In this document: positions 1 through 8,582 of the stretch, piece after piece
Layout of the letters: the number at the start of each line of letters is the position of its first letter
Numbering within the stretch: the first letter of the stretch is position 1
DNA from: Pseudomonas lini
Lineage (GTDB): Bacteria; Pseudomonadota; Gammaproteobacteria; Pseudomonadales; Pseudomonadaceae
Length of the DNA: 64,000 nucleotides
Assembly (NCBI RefSeq): GCF_030812475.1
Contig: NZ_JAUSSR010000014.1
Span: 148,085 to 212,084 of the forward strand
Direction: 5' to 3'
The notes under the pieces: generated by a model
What the model saw: only the letters and a program-made list of their open reading frames with translations
Database searches by the model: none
Told to the model about the DNA's origin: nothing
Translations under genes and position numbers: made by a program

Positions 1-593
1 ATCTTCATGCGGATCTGGTTGATGAAGATAACCAGGCAGTTGGCGTTCTTGATGTTGCCGGTGATCTTGCGCAGGGCCTGGGACATCAAGCGGGCTTGCA
101 GGCCCACGTGCATGTCACCCATTTCGCCTTCGATTTCAGCCTTTGGCACCAGCGCCGCCACGGAGTCGACGATGATCACGTCAACCGCGTTGGAACGCAC
201 CAGCATGTCGGTGATTTCCAGGGCCTGCTCGCCGGTGTCCGGCTGGGAAACCAGCAGGTCGTCGACGTTGACGCCCAGCTTGCCGGCATATTCAGGGTCC
301 AGGGCATGCTCGGCGTCGACGAATGCGCAGGTCGCGCCGGCTTTCTGAGCCTGGGCGATCACCGACAGTGTCAGGGTGGTTTTACCCGAGGATTCAGGGC
401 CGTAGATTTCAACGATACGGCCTTTTGGCAGGCCGCCAATGCCGAGCGCGATGTCCAAGCCCAGAGAGCCAGTGGAGATAGCCGGGATCGCCTGACGGTC
501 CTGATCGCCCATACGCATTACGGCACCCTTGCCGAATTGACGTTCGATCTGACCCAGGGCCGCAGCCAAGGCTTTCTTCTTGTTGTCGTCCAT
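1..593 (-). CDS. recA: RecA recombinase, N-terminal part (cut by window edge)
   Basis: ATP-dependent strand-exchange protein for homologous repair and activator of LexA self-cleavage in the SOS response; cytoplasmic. The visible protein starts MDDNKKKALAAALGQIERQF. It contains the Walker A GPESSGKTT and the Walker B stretch with VIIVDSVAAL, and reaches the conserved NCLVIFINQIRMK region before the window ends, so roughly 197 of about 350 residues are present. The start is the ATG at 591-593, preceded on its strand by an AGGAC ribosome site. A LexA box lies about 40 bp upstream. cinA lies immediately upstream on the same strand, the usual Pseudomonas order. Confidence 0.98.
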   Translation of the reverse strand, partial: MDDNKKKALAAALGQIERQFGKGAVMRMGDQDRQAIPAISTGSLGLDIALGIGGLPKGRIVEIYGPESSGKTTLTLSVIAQAQKAGATCAFVDAEHALDPEYAGKLGVNVDDLLVSQPDTGEQALEITDMLVRSNAVDVIIVDSVAALVPKAEIEGEMGDMHVGLQARLMSQALRKITGNIKNANCLVIFINQIRMK

Positions 594-633
594 TAAAGTC
601 CTCACGTAATCAATAAGGCCTGACGGCCAACAC

Positions 634-649
634 CTGTATAAGTAGCCAG
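634..649 (-). promoter_or_regulatory. LexA (SOS) box of recA
   Basis: A 16-bp CTG-N10-CAG palindrome (CTGTATAAGTAGCCAG on the plus strand) lies between cinA and recA, about 40 bp upstream of the recA start. It fits the LexA operator consensus CTGTN8ACAG with one mismatch, and its place in front of recA is where the SOS operator is known in pseudomonads. Confidence 0.8.
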
Positions 650-676
650 TATTATTCCACAGCGCTTGAGGATCGC

Positions 677-1177
677 CTACCCCTGATTTGAGATTTCTCC
701 AGCGGCATGGCGCAGTAGCCCCTCTAGCGCGGCCTTCACCGTTTGTCGGCGAACCTCGTCGCGGTTGCCGGGAAAGTGTTGCACCTCGCTGAATACCCGC
801 TCGCCGACCCCCCAGGCCAGCCACACCGTGCCAACCGGCTTGCTGGGCGACCCGCCATCGGGCCCGGCGACACCACTGACCGCCACGGCAAGATGCGCGC
901 GGCTTTTTTCCTGCGCGCCCCGCACCATCGCCTCGACCACCTCGCGACTGACCGCGCCCACAGTGGCAAACAAGGGCGCAGGGACATTCAACTGCTCGAT
1001 CTTCTGGCGGTTGGAGTAAGTGACATAACCGGCCTCGAACCACGCCGAGCTGCCGGGAATGCGGGTAATCGCTTCGCAGATCCCACCGCCGGTACAGGAC
1101 TCGGCGGCAGTGACGTGAGCATTGAGAACCTGCAAGCGCCTGCCAAGTTCAGCGGCCAGCTGGGTAATTTCTTTCAC
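677..1177 (-). CDS. cinA: CinA/PncC-family nicotinamide-nucleotide amidohydrolase
   Basis: Single-domain CinA C-terminal-type protein of 166 residues. The family deamidates nicotinamide mononucleotide to nicotinic acid mononucleotide in NAD recycling. The family signature ESCTGGGICEAI followed by GSSAWFEAGYVTYSN is clear, as is the later AVSGVAGPDGG-KPVGTVW block. I chose the GTG at 1175-1177 because a strong AGGAGAGG site precedes it at good spacing. An upstream in-frame ATG at 1360 would add 61 residues with no family match. It is co-directional with recA and divergent from mutS. Confidence 0.92.
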   Translation of the reverse strand: MKEITQLAAELGRRLQVLNAHVTAAESCTGGGICEAITRIPGSSAWFEAGYVTYSNRQKIEQLNVPAPLFATVGAVSREVVEAMVRGAQEKSRAHLAVAVSGVAGPDGGSPSKPVGTVWLAWGVGERVFSEVQHFPGNRDEVRRQTVKAALEGLLRHAAGEISNQG

Positions 1178-1444
1178 GGTCCTCTCCTGAAAGGGCTCAA
1201 TGGGACTACCGTACACGAGCGGATCGCGCTTGCAAGGCTCGGAAACGATCAAAATGTGTGTGGCCTGACCTGTTTCCCCAGGCCGAAAAGCCGTCACTCT
1301 GCCCGCCACCTCTTGCCAGCCAACAAGGGCTTTCATGCCTGCGTCGGGTGGACTGCCCATGTTAACCTTGCGCCCATCGCGGAAAAGCCGGGCCGACGCC
1401 CCTCCTTTGCCCTACACCTTTCAACGAATTTGCCTGATTATCCG

Positions 1445-4024
1445 ATGAATAAAGCCCTCTCCGATCTGTCCTCCCACACGCCGATGATGCAGCAGTACTG
1501 GCGCCTGAAAAACCAGCACCCCGACCAGCTGATGTTCTATCGCATGGGTGACTTCTACGAGATCTTCTATGAAGACGCGAAGAAGGCCGCCAAGTTGCTG
1601 GACATTACCCTGACCGCCCGTGGGCAGTCGGCCGGGCAGGCGATTCCGATGTGCGGGATTCCTTACCACGCCGCCGAAGGTTACCTGGCGAAACTGGTGA
1701 AGCTCGGCGAGTCGGTGGTGATCTGCGAGCAGGTCGGCGACCCGGCCACCAGTAAAGGCCCGGTGGATCGTCAGGTGGTGCGGATCATCACCCCGGGCAC
1801 GGTGAGTGACGAGGCGCTGCTGGATGAGCGTCGGGATAACCTGATCGCCGCAGTGCTGGGTGACGAGCGCCTGTTCGGCCTAGCCGTGCTGGACATCACC
1901 AGCGGCAACTTCACGGTGCTGGAAATCAAGGGCTGGGAAAACCTGCTGGCGGAACTGGAGCGGGTCAATCCGGTGGAGCTGATGATCCCGGATGACTGGC
2001 CCAAAGATTTGCCCGCGGAAAAACGTCGTGGGGTTCGTCGCCGTGCGCCGTGGGATTTCGAACGTGACTCGGCGCTGAAAAGTCTCTGCCAGCAATTCTC
2101 GACCCAGGACCTGAAAGGTTTCGGCTGCGAGAACCTGACCCTGGCCATCGGCGCTGCCGGTTGCCTGCTGAGCTATGCCAAGGAAACCCAGCGCACCGCC
2201 CTGCCCCACTTGCGCAGCCTGCGGCATGAACGTCTGGACGATACCGTGGTGCTGGATGGCGCGAGCCGTCGCAACCTGGAACTGGACACCAACCTGGCCG
2301 GTGGTCGGGATAACACCTTGCAATCGGTGGTCGATCGCTGCCAGACCGCCATGGGCAGCCGATTGCTGACCCGCTGGCTGAACCGCCCCCTGCGCGATCT
2401 CAGCGTCCTGCTGGCACGCCAGACCTCGATCACTTGCCTGCTCGACGGCTACCGCTTCGAAAAACTGCAACCGCAGCTCAAGGAAATCGGCGACATCGAG
2501 CGGATCCTGGCGCGGATCGGCCTGCGCAATGCACGTCCTCGTGACCTGGCTCGCCTGCGCGACGCCCTCGGCGCACTACCGGAACTGCAAGTGGCGATGA
2601 CCGAGCTCGAAGCTCCGCACATCATTCAACTGGCGAAGACCACCAGCACCTACCCGGAACTGGCGGCCCTGCTGGAAAAAGCCATCGTCGACAACCCGCC
2701 CGCCGTCATCCGTGACGGCGGCGTGCTGAAAACCGGTTACGACAGCGAACTCGACGAGCTGCAATCGCTCAGCGAAAACGCCGGTCAGTTCCTGATCGAC
2801 CTTGAAGCGCGGGAGAAGGCCCGCACCGGCCTGTCGCACCTGAAGGTCGGCTACAACCGCATTCACGGTTACTTCATCGAGTTGCCGAGCAAACAGGCCG
2901 AATCCGCGCCGGCCGACTACATCCGCCGCCAGACGCTCAAAGGTGCCGAGCGCTTCATCACCCCGGAACTGAAGGCCTTCGAAGACAAGGCGCTGTCGGC
3001 CAAGAGCCGCGCCCTGGCCCGCGAGAAGATGCTCTACGAAGCGTTGCTCGAAGACCTGATCGCCCAGTTGCCGCCCCTGCAGGATACCGCCGCCGCCCTG
3101 GCCGAGCTGGACGTGCTGAGCAACCTGGCCGAGCGCGCACTGAACCTGGACCTGAACTGCCCGCGTTTCGTCGACGAGCCCTGCATGCGCATCAGCCAGG
3201 GTCGTCACCCGGTGGTCGAGCAAGTGCTGACCACGCCGTTCGTGGCCAACGACCTGAGCCTCGACGACAATACGCGCATGCTGGTGATCACCGGTCCGAA
3301 CATGGGCGGTAAATCCACCTACATGCGTCAGACCGCGCTGATCGTACTGCTGGCGCACATTGGCAGTTTCGTGCCGGCGGCCAGCTGCGAACTGTCGCTG
3401 GTGGATCGGATCTTTACCCGGATCGGCTCCAGCGATGACCTGGCGGGCGGGCGTTCGACCTTCATGGTCGAAATGAGCGAAACCGCCAACATTCTGCACA
3501 ACGCCACCGAGCGCAGCCTGGTGCTGATGGACGAAGTCGGTCGCGGCACCAGCACCTTCGATGGCCTCTCCCTGGCCTGGGCCGCCGCCGAACGCCTGGC
3601 GCACCTGCGGGCCTACACGCTGTTCGCCACGCACTATTTCGAACTGACGGTGTTGCCGGAAGCCCAGCCGCTGGTGGCCAACGTGCACCTCAATGCCACC
3701 GAGCATAATGAGCGCATCGTGTTCCTGCATCATGTGCTGCCAGGGCCTGCCAGCCAGAGCTATGGCCTGGCGGTTGCGCAGTTGGCCGGTGTGCCGAGCG
3801 AAGTGATCGTGCGGGCTCGCGAGCATCTGGGCCGACTGGAGGCCACTGCCCTGCCCCATGAAACGCCGAAGCCCGCCAAGGGCAAACCGGCCGCGCCGCA
3901 GCAGAGCGACATGTTCGCCAGCCTGCCGCATCCGGTGCTGGATGAACTGGCTAAACTCGATCTGGATGACATGACCCCGCGTCGTGCGCTCGAAATGCTC
4001 TATACACTGAAGACACGGGTCTAA
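1445..4024 (+). CDS. mutS: DNA mismatch repair protein MutS
   Basis: 859-residue mismatch-recognition ATPase that starts methyl-independent mismatch repair with MutL. The N-terminal mismatch-binding motif GDFYEIF (the Phe wedge and Glu) lies near residue 36. The Walker A GPNMGGKST and the Walker B LVLMDEVGRGTSTFDG are present in the C-terminal ABC-type ATPase domain. Length agrees with other Pseudomonas MutS. The start MNKALSDLSSHTPMMQQYW matches family N-termini; an open frame continues upstream into the cinA region but has no MutS similarity. Confidence 0.98.
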   Translation: MNKALSDLSSHTPMMQQYWRLKNQHPDQLMFYRMGDFYEIFYEDAKKAAKLLDITLTARGQSAGQAIPMCGIPYHAAEGYLAKLVKLGESVVICEQVGDPATSKGPVDRQVVRIITPGTVSDEALLDERRDNLIAAVLGDERLFGLAVLDITSGNFTVLEIKGWENLLAELERVNPVELMIPDDWPKDLPAEKRRGVRRRAPWDFERDSALKSLCQQFSTQDLKGFGCENLTLAIGAAGCLLSYAKETQRTALPHLRSLRHERLDDTVVLDGASRRNLELDTNLAGGRDNTLQSVVDRCQTAMGSRLLTRWLNRPLRDLSVLLARQTSITCLLDGYRFEKLQPQLKEIGDIERILARIGLRNARPRDLARLRDALGALPELQVAMTELEAPHIIQLAKTTSTYPELAALLEKAIVDNPPAVIRDGGVLKTGYDSELDELQSLSENAGQFLIDLEAREKARTGLSHLKVGYNRIHGYFIELPSKQAESAPADYIRRQTLKGAERFITPELKAFEDKALSAKSRALAREKMLYEALLEDLIAQLPPLQDTAAALAELDVLSNLAERALNLDLNCPRFVDEPCMRISQGRHPVVEQVLTTPFVANDLSLDDNTRMLVITGPNMGGKSTYMRQTALIVLLAHIGSFVPAASCELSLVDRIFTRIGSSDDLAGGRSTFMVEMSETANILHNATERSLVLMDEVGRGTSTFDGLSLAWAAAERLAHLRAYTLFATHYFELTVLPEAQPLVANVHLNATEHNERIVFLHHVLPGPASQSYGLAVAQLAGVPSEVIVRAREHLGRLEATALPHETPKPAKGKPAAPQQSDMFASLPHPVLDELAKLDLDDMTPRRALEMLYTLKTRV

Positions 4025-4166
4025 CGCACTTGCGTGCAAGCTGTTAGAATCTCGCGCGGTTTGGGATGCTGCTGGCTAATAGCCTGGCCAGCAGACTATC
4101 GCTCCCGAACCTGGCGACCCCAACGTGAAGGGGCTCCGCTGCCGCCGCCTGAGGAGAAATCTAGAA

Positions 4167-4490
4167 ATGACCTTCGTCGTCACCGACAACTGCATCAAGT
4201 GCAAGTACACCGACTGCGTAGAAGTCTGTCCGGTGGACTGCTTTTACGAAGGCCCGAACTTCCTGGTGATTCACCCGGATGAGTGCATCGACTGCGCACT
4301 GTGCGAGCCTGAATGCCCTGCCGTGGCCATCTTCTCTGAAGATGAAGTCCCTGAAGATATGCAGGAGTTCATTCAGCTGAACGTTGAGCTGGCCGAAATC
4401 TGGCCCAACATCACAGAGAAAAAAGAATCGCTGCCCGATGCCGAAGAGTGGGATGGCGTCAAAGGCAAGATCAAAGACCTCGAACGCTGA
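4167..4490 (+). CDS. fdxA: 7Fe ferredoxin FdxA
   Basis: 107-residue seven-iron ferredoxin of the Azotobacter FdI type, a small cytoplasmic electron carrier. Cysteines at 9, 17, 21 and 25 plus the CIDCALCEPECP cluster (residues about 40-51) give ligands for one [3Fe-4S] and one [4Fe-4S] centre. A GAGGAG ribosome site precedes the ATG by 9-10 bases. It is followed by a strong hairpin terminator at 4507-4530. The neighbourhood mutS-fdxA-rsmZ-rpoS is the conserved Pseudomonas order. Confidence 0.96.
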   Translation: MTFVVTDNCIKCKYTDCVEVCPVDCFYEGPNFLVIHPDECIDCALCEPECPAVAIFSEDEVPEDMQEFIQLNVELAEIWPNITEKKESLPDAEEWDGVKGKIKDLER

Positions 4491-4506
4491 TTGCTCCGCG
4501 TTCTCG

Positions 4507-4532
4507 AAAAGGCCCCCTGCGGGCCTTTTTGC
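4507..4532 (+). terminator. Rho-independent terminator of fdxA
   Basis: AAAGGCCCC-CTGC-GGGCCTTTTT hairpin and T tract 16 bp after the fdxA stop codon. Confidence 0.85.
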
Positions 4533-4553
4533 TTTTATGACTTTATTGCAGAC

Positions 4554-4683
4554 AAAAAAAGGGGCGGTTTGACCCGCCCACATTTTTTTCCCTAGTCCCT
4601 GTGTTCCTTTTCATCGTCCTGATGAAACGCGTCCTGCGATGTCCTTTCCCCTCATCCTTGAAGGGCGTGTCCGTCCGTTGACA
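4554..4683 (-). ncRNA. rsmZ: RsmZ regulatory RNA
   Basis: About 130 nt read leftward in the fdxA-rpoS gap, the known location of rsmZ. In the family this RNA sequesters RsmA/RsmE (CsrA) proteins and so relieves translational repression of secondary-metabolism genes under GacS/GacA control. Seen in the sequence: the RNA begins TGTCAACGGACGGACAC, which folds into a 5' stem. It then carries repeated GGA motifs (AAGGATG, AAGGACA, CAGGACG, CAGGACG, AAGGAAC, AGGGAC), several in predicted loops. It ends in GGGCGGGTCAAACCGCCCC plus seven T, a textbook terminator. The exact 5' end is inferred by resemblance to the P. fluorescens RNA. Confidence 0.93.
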
Positions 4684-4856
4684 CAACCTGAATACTAAAG
4701 CGTTCCCGCCCGGGAGCAAGCGGCCGAAAACGCCCTGGTTCGGCTGTCATATGCTGGTAACTTAATAAAATAAGCACATAAATCAGAGAGATAAGCGCAG
4801 GGCAAAAGAAACGTGGAACACTGCCACACTGTAAAGATAACGAAAACCTACATAAG

Positions 4857-4874
4857 GGTAAGCAAAGACTTACA
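4857..4874 (-). promoter_or_regulatory. GacA-type upstream activating box of rsmZ
   Basis: On the minus strand TGTAAG-TCTTTG-CTTACC, one mismatch from the GacA palindrome TGTAAG-N6-CTTACA. It lies about 175-190 bp upstream of the inferred rsmZ start, the distance known for this activating site in P. fluorescens. Confidence 0.8.
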
Positions 4875-4933
4875 GCACGAGACTACAAAGCTGATGTGAT
4901 GTCGCAGCCGTATCAAAACCCTTTGCTGCACTC

Positions 4934-4964
4934 ACAAAAAACCCCGAACCAGTCGGGGTTTTTG
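4934..4964 (-). terminator. Bidirectional terminator after rpoS
   Basis: AAAAACCCCGA-ACCAG-TCGGGGTTTTT hairpin, with A/T tracts on both sides, 20 bp beyond the rpoS stop codon. Confidence 0.88.
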
Positions 4965-4985
4965 TGCAGCGTGCCTGGCGACTAC

Positions 4986-5993
4986 TTATTGAAACAACGA
5001 CTCGCTCGACAGGCCGTTCTTTTCGAGAATCTCCCGAAGGCGTTTCAGGCCTTCAACCTGGATCTGTCTGACCCGTTCCCGGGTCAGGCCGATTTCCAGG
5101 CCTACATCTTCAAGCGTGCTGCTCTCGTGCCCTCGCAGGCCGAAGCGGCGGATGACCACCTCACGCTGCTTGTCGGTCAGTTCAGAGAGCCATTGATCGA
5201 TGCTCTGGGACAGGTCGTCATCCTGCAACAGTTCACATGGATCGGTTGGGCGGTCATCGGTAAGGGTGTCCAGCAGGGTTTTGTCCGAATCCGGGCCCAA
5301 CGAGACGTCGACCGAAGATACCCGCTCGTTAAGGCCGAGCATGCGCTTGACCTCTGCCACTGGTTTTTCCAGCAGGTTGGCGATTTCTTCGGGTGAGGGT
5401 TCATGATCGAGTTTTTGTGTCAGTTCCCGTGCAGCCCGCAGGTAGACGTTAAGCTCCTTGACCACATGGATCGGCAACCGGATGGTCCGGGTCTGATTCA
5501 TGATTGCGCGCTCGATGGTCTGACGAATCCACCAGGTCGCGTAGGTCGAAAAGCGGAAGCCACGTTCAGGGTCGAACTTTTCTACCGCCCGGATAAGCCC
5601 GAGGTTGCCCTCTTCGATCAAGTCCAGCAGCGACAGGCCACGATTGACGTAACGCCGGGCGATCTTCACCACCAGCCTCAGGTTACTTTCAATCATGCGT
5701 TTGCGCCCGGCAGGATCTCCACTTTGCGACAAGCGCGCAAAATGAACTTCTTCTTCGGGGGATAACAGGGGGGAGAAACCGATCTCATTGAGATACAGCT
5801 GCGTGGCATCGAGTGCACGCGTGTAATCAATGTACTTGTGTTGCTTTAACGAAGCGGAGTGTTTGGATTTTGTACGAACGGAAGGTGGTGCAGCCCCTTC
5901 ATCATTCGACATCGGATCCGTGTCGATGCCGGTCTCCATAAGGAGAACCTCATCGTCGATGTCAAACTCCGGCACTTCTTTACTGAGAGCCAT
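4986..5993 (-). CDS. rpoS: RNA polymerase sigma factor RpoS
   Basis: 335-residue stationary-phase and general-stress sigma factor. Region 1.2/2 includes DATQLYLNEIGFSPLLSPEEE, RKRMIESNLRLVVKIARRY, the core-binding and -10 melting segment GLIRAVEKFDPERGFRFSTYATWWIRQTIERAI, and NQTRTIRLPIHV. Region 4 ends with TLEDVGLEIGLTRERVRQIQVEGLKRLR, the -35 binding helix-turn-helix. An AAAGGAC ribosome site precedes the ATG. nlpD lies directly upstream, and in this genus the main rpoS promoter is inside nlpD. The downstream gap holds rsmZ. Confidence 0.98.
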   Translation of the reverse strand: MALSKEVPEFDIDDEVLLMETGIDTDPMSNDEGAAPPSVRTKSKHSASLKQHKYIDYTRALDATQLYLNEIGFSPLLSPEEEVHFARLSQSGDPAGRKRMIESNLRLVVKIARRYVNRGLSLLDLIEEGNLGLIRAVEKFDPERGFRFSTYATWWIRQTIERAIMNQTRTIRLPIHVVKELNVYLRAARELTQKLDHEPSPEEIANLLEKPVAEVKRMLGLNERVSSVDVSLGPDSDKTLLDTLTDDRPTDPCELLQDDDLSQSIDQWLSELTDKQREVVIRRFGLRGHESSTLEDVGLEIGLTRERVRQIQVEGLKRLREILEKNGLSSESLFQ

Positions 5994-6098
5994 TGTTATA
6001 GTCCTTTGGTGAGTTCGACCCCAGGCTCAAGCGGCGCCTATATCCTTGGCAACGCTGGAGCCTGTCCCCTCTACGTGACGGAACAGGCTGGATAGCAA

Positions 6099-6956
6099 TC
6101 AACGACGTGGCAGGAATTGCAGCGGATCTACAGGTTTACCCTGTCGGCGAATCTCAAAGTGCAGTTTCACCCGGTCTGTACCCGTGGACCCCATTTCGGC
6201 AATTGTCTGTCCGACCTTGACCTGCTGCCCCTCCTGAACCAACAGCCTGCGGTTATGTCCGTAGGCACTGACGTAGGTATCGCTGTGTTTGATGATGACT
6301 AATTCGCCGTAGCCCCTTAAGCCACTCCCGGCGTATACCACCGTCCCATCAGACGCAGCTAAAACAGGCTGTCCCAAATCCCCGGCGATATCAATTCCTT
6401 TATTCAAACTGCCGTTTGAAGAGAATTTACCAATGAGAATGCCATTAGAAGGCCACCCCCAGCCGGTCGGGGCGGGACCCGCTGGCGGCATCGGAACGGC
6501 TGCAGGTTTGTTCGCGACGGACGGTACGACCACCGCCGTGCCAGTGGTCCCACCGGTAGCGGGACGACGGAAGACGGTGGTTTTACTCGACGATGAAGGT
6601 GTTGAACTGGCTGAACTGACCACGGTTGCCGGCGTTGAACCGGTGCGACCGTCAAAGCGAATCGTCTGACCTGGATGGATCGTGTAGGGCGCAGGAATGT
6701 TGTTGCGCGCTGCCAGCGCCTTGTAATCCCAGCCGTAGCGGAAGGCGATGGAGAACAGGGTGTCCTTGGGACGAACGACGTATTGACCCGTCGTCACTGC
6801 CGGTCGCTGCGCGACAGATTTGTTGCGCTCGATGACGCGCACGTCGCTCGACTTGTTGCTGGAACAACCAACCAGCAAGGTGCTCAAGACGAGGCCAGTC
6901 ACCAGGCGCTGAAAGCTCGTTATACCCATTCGCTGCGCAATGACTGTAAGACTCAC
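6099..6956 (-). CDS. nlpD: NlpD-like lipoprotein: LysM plus degenerate LytM/M23 domain
   Basis: 285-residue outer-membrane lipoprotein expected to activate septal amidases during cell separation. The signal peptide ends in the lipobox L-V-G-C with Cys31. A LysM domain (YVVRPKDTLFSIAFRYG to HPGQTIRF) follows, then a Pro/Ser/Thr-rich linker and a C-terminal M23 domain. The first zinc-ligand position reads NKGID where active enzymes have HxGxD, so the domain is probably non-catalytic, as in E. coli NlpD. I chose the GTG at 6954-6956, preceded by GGGAG; the later ATG (residue 10) lacks a ribosome site. Confidence 0.93.
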   Translation of the reverse strand: MSLTVIAQRMGITSFQRLVTGLVLSTLLVGCSSNKSSDVRVIERNKSVAQRPAVTTGQYVVRPKDTLFSIAFRYGWDYKALAARNNIPAPYTIHPGQTIRFDGRTGSTPATVVSSASSTPSSSSKTTVFRRPATGGTTGTAVVVPSVANKPAAVPMPPAGPAPTGWGWPSNGILIGKFSSNGSLNKGIDIAGDLGQPVLAASDGTVVYAGSGLRGYGELVIIKHSDTYVSAYGHNRRLLVQEGQQVKVGQTIAEMGSTGTDRVKLHFEIRRQGKPVDPLQFLPRR

Positions 6957-7155
6957 CCGCCGCTCCCTTTGTGGTGGCTGAAAATGTGGATTGCCGTATT
7001 CCGGCAGAAAGTCGCAAGTATAACGGGCCGTGCAGGCTTTACCTTTAATGAAGCGAGGCACACGTTTGCTACCTGTCGATGCGCCCCGTTTAATCGATCG
7101 ATGCCGCTGTAAGACAGGGACAATCGAAGAGAATTCAGCGCGTCGAAACAAATGC

Positions 7156-7833
7156 TCAGGCCAGCGGACCGTTGAGCAATGGAACGAAGCGCACAGACCC
7201 GAGAACGCGTCTGGAAAAACCCTGTTCTTCCCGAATGATCAACATCAATTGTTGAACCTCGCCGGAGCCGACCGGAATCACCAATCGCCCCCCCGGCGCC
7301 AATTGATCGAGCAATGCCTGAGGCACTTCGGTGGCCACGGCGGTGACGATGATGCCGTTGTACGGCGCCAGCGCCGGCCAGCCCTCCCAGCCATCGCCCC
7401 AGCGAAACACCACGTTGCGCAAGTTGAGCTCGACCAGGCGCTCCTTGGCCCGGTCCTGCAGCACCTTGATGCGCTCGACCGAAAACACCCGCTCGACCAG
7501 TTGCGACAGGATCGCGGTCTGATAGCCCGAGCCCGTGCCGATCTCCATGACCTTGTCCAGAGGACCTGCCTCCAGCAACAGTTCGCTCATCCGGGCGACC
7601 ATGTAAGGCTGGGAGATGGTCTGGTTGTTCCCGATCGGCAACGCCGTGTCTTCATAGGCACGGTGGGCCAGCGCCTCGTCGACGAACAGGTGACGCGGTG
7701 TACGGCGAATCACCTCCAGCACCTTGGCGTTGGAGATGCCCTCCTCATACAACCGCTGAATCAGGCGCTCGCGGGTTCGTTGCGAGGTCATCCCGATGCC
7801 GCGATGCAGCATGTGGTCTTGTTCACGAGCCAT
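7156..7833 (-). CDS. pcm: Protein-L-isoaspartate O-methyltransferase
   Basis: Repairs age-damaged proteins by methylating L-isoaspartyl residues with S-adenosylmethionine. SAM motif I VMEIGTGSGYQTAILSQL and the flanking RTPRHLFV and ISQPYMVARM blocks are typical. The ATG at 7831-7833 overlaps the surE stop (TAATG), suggesting translational coupling, and gives 225 residues. A start at the internal MTSQRTRERL would give the 211 residues commonly annotated. Part of the surE-pcm-nlpD-rpoS operon. Confidence 0.95.
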   Translation of the reverse strand: MAREQDHMLHRGIGMTSQRTRERLIQRLYEEGISNAKVLEVIRRTPRHLFVDEALAHRAYEDTALPIGNNQTISQPYMVARMSELLLEAGPLDKVMEIGTGSGYQTAILSQLVERVFSVERIKVLQDRAKERLVELNLRNVVFRWGDGWEGWPALAPYNGIIVTAVATEVPQALLDQLAPGGRLVIPVGSGEVQQLMLIIREEQGFSRRVLGSVRFVPLLNGPLA

Positions 7834-8582
7834 TAGCGCAGTCCCTCGAGCCAGCCATCAATACTTCTGAAGGCGTCATTGAAGGTGCGATCCAGTTGCA
7901 GCGGGGTGATTGAAACATAGCCCTGCATCACCGCATGGAAATCGGTGCCCGGACCGCCATCCTCGGCGTCCCCCGCCGCGGCGATCCAGTAACCGGATTT
8001 GCCCCGCGGATCGACCACTTTCAACGGCGCCGCAGCGCGGGCGCGATGGCCGAGGCGAGTCAGTTGTATGCCGCGGATGTGGTCCAGCGGCAAATTGGGA
8101 ATGTTCACGTTCAGCACCGTGCGCGGTGGCAGATCGAGGTCCGCATGAGCCTCCACCAGTTTGCGCGCAAAATAAGCGGCTGTGGAAAGGTTCTCTACTT
8201 GCCGTGAGACCAACGAAAAGGCGAACGAAGGACGCGCCAGGAAACGCCCTTCGAGGGCGGCGGCCACAGTCCCGGAATACAGCACATCGTCCCCGAGATT
8301 GGCGCCCAGGTTGATCCCGGACACCACCATGTCCGGTTCTTGCTCCAGCAGACCGTTAAGCCCCAGGTGGACGCAATCGGTGGGCGTGCCGTTAAGGCTG
8401 ATAAAGCCGTTGGCCAGGGTTTGCGGGTGCAGCGGACGGTCGAGCGTCAGCGAACTGCTGGCGCCGCTTTTGTCCTGGTCCGGGGCGACAACCACGCATT
8501 CGGTGTAATCCGCCAGCGCAGCATAAAGCGCGGCGAGACCGGGTGCGGTTACCCCATCATCGTTAGAAATCAGAATACGCAT
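7833..8582 (-). CDS. surE: 5'/3'-nucleotidase SurE
   Basis: 249-residue metal-dependent nucleoside monophosphatase of the stationary-phase survival family. The N-terminus MRILISNDDGVTAPG holds the metal-binding Asp pair. The motifs APDQDKSGASSS and VVSGINLGANLGDDVLYSGTVAAA are characteristic. The start codon lies 13 bases inside the end of truD, and its stop overlaps pcm, giving a tightly packed transcription unit. Confidence 0.97.
   Translation of the reverse strand: MRILISNDDGVTAPGLAALYAALADYTECVVVAPDQDKSGASSSLTLDRPLHPQTLANGFISLNGTPTDCVHLGLNGLLEQEPDMVVSGINLGANLGDDVLYSGTVAAALEGRFLARPSFAFSLVSRQVENLSTAAYFARKLVEAHADLDLPPRTVLNVNIPNLPLDHIRGIQLTRLGHRARAAAPLKVVDPRGKSGYWIAAAGDAEDGGPGTDFHAVMQGYVSITPLQLDRTFNDAFRSIDGWLEGLR

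Noticed and set aside
743..1444. In-frame upstream extension of mutS by 234 codons
   Set aside because: It lies opposite cinA and has no MutS similarity; the MNKALSDLSS start fits the family.
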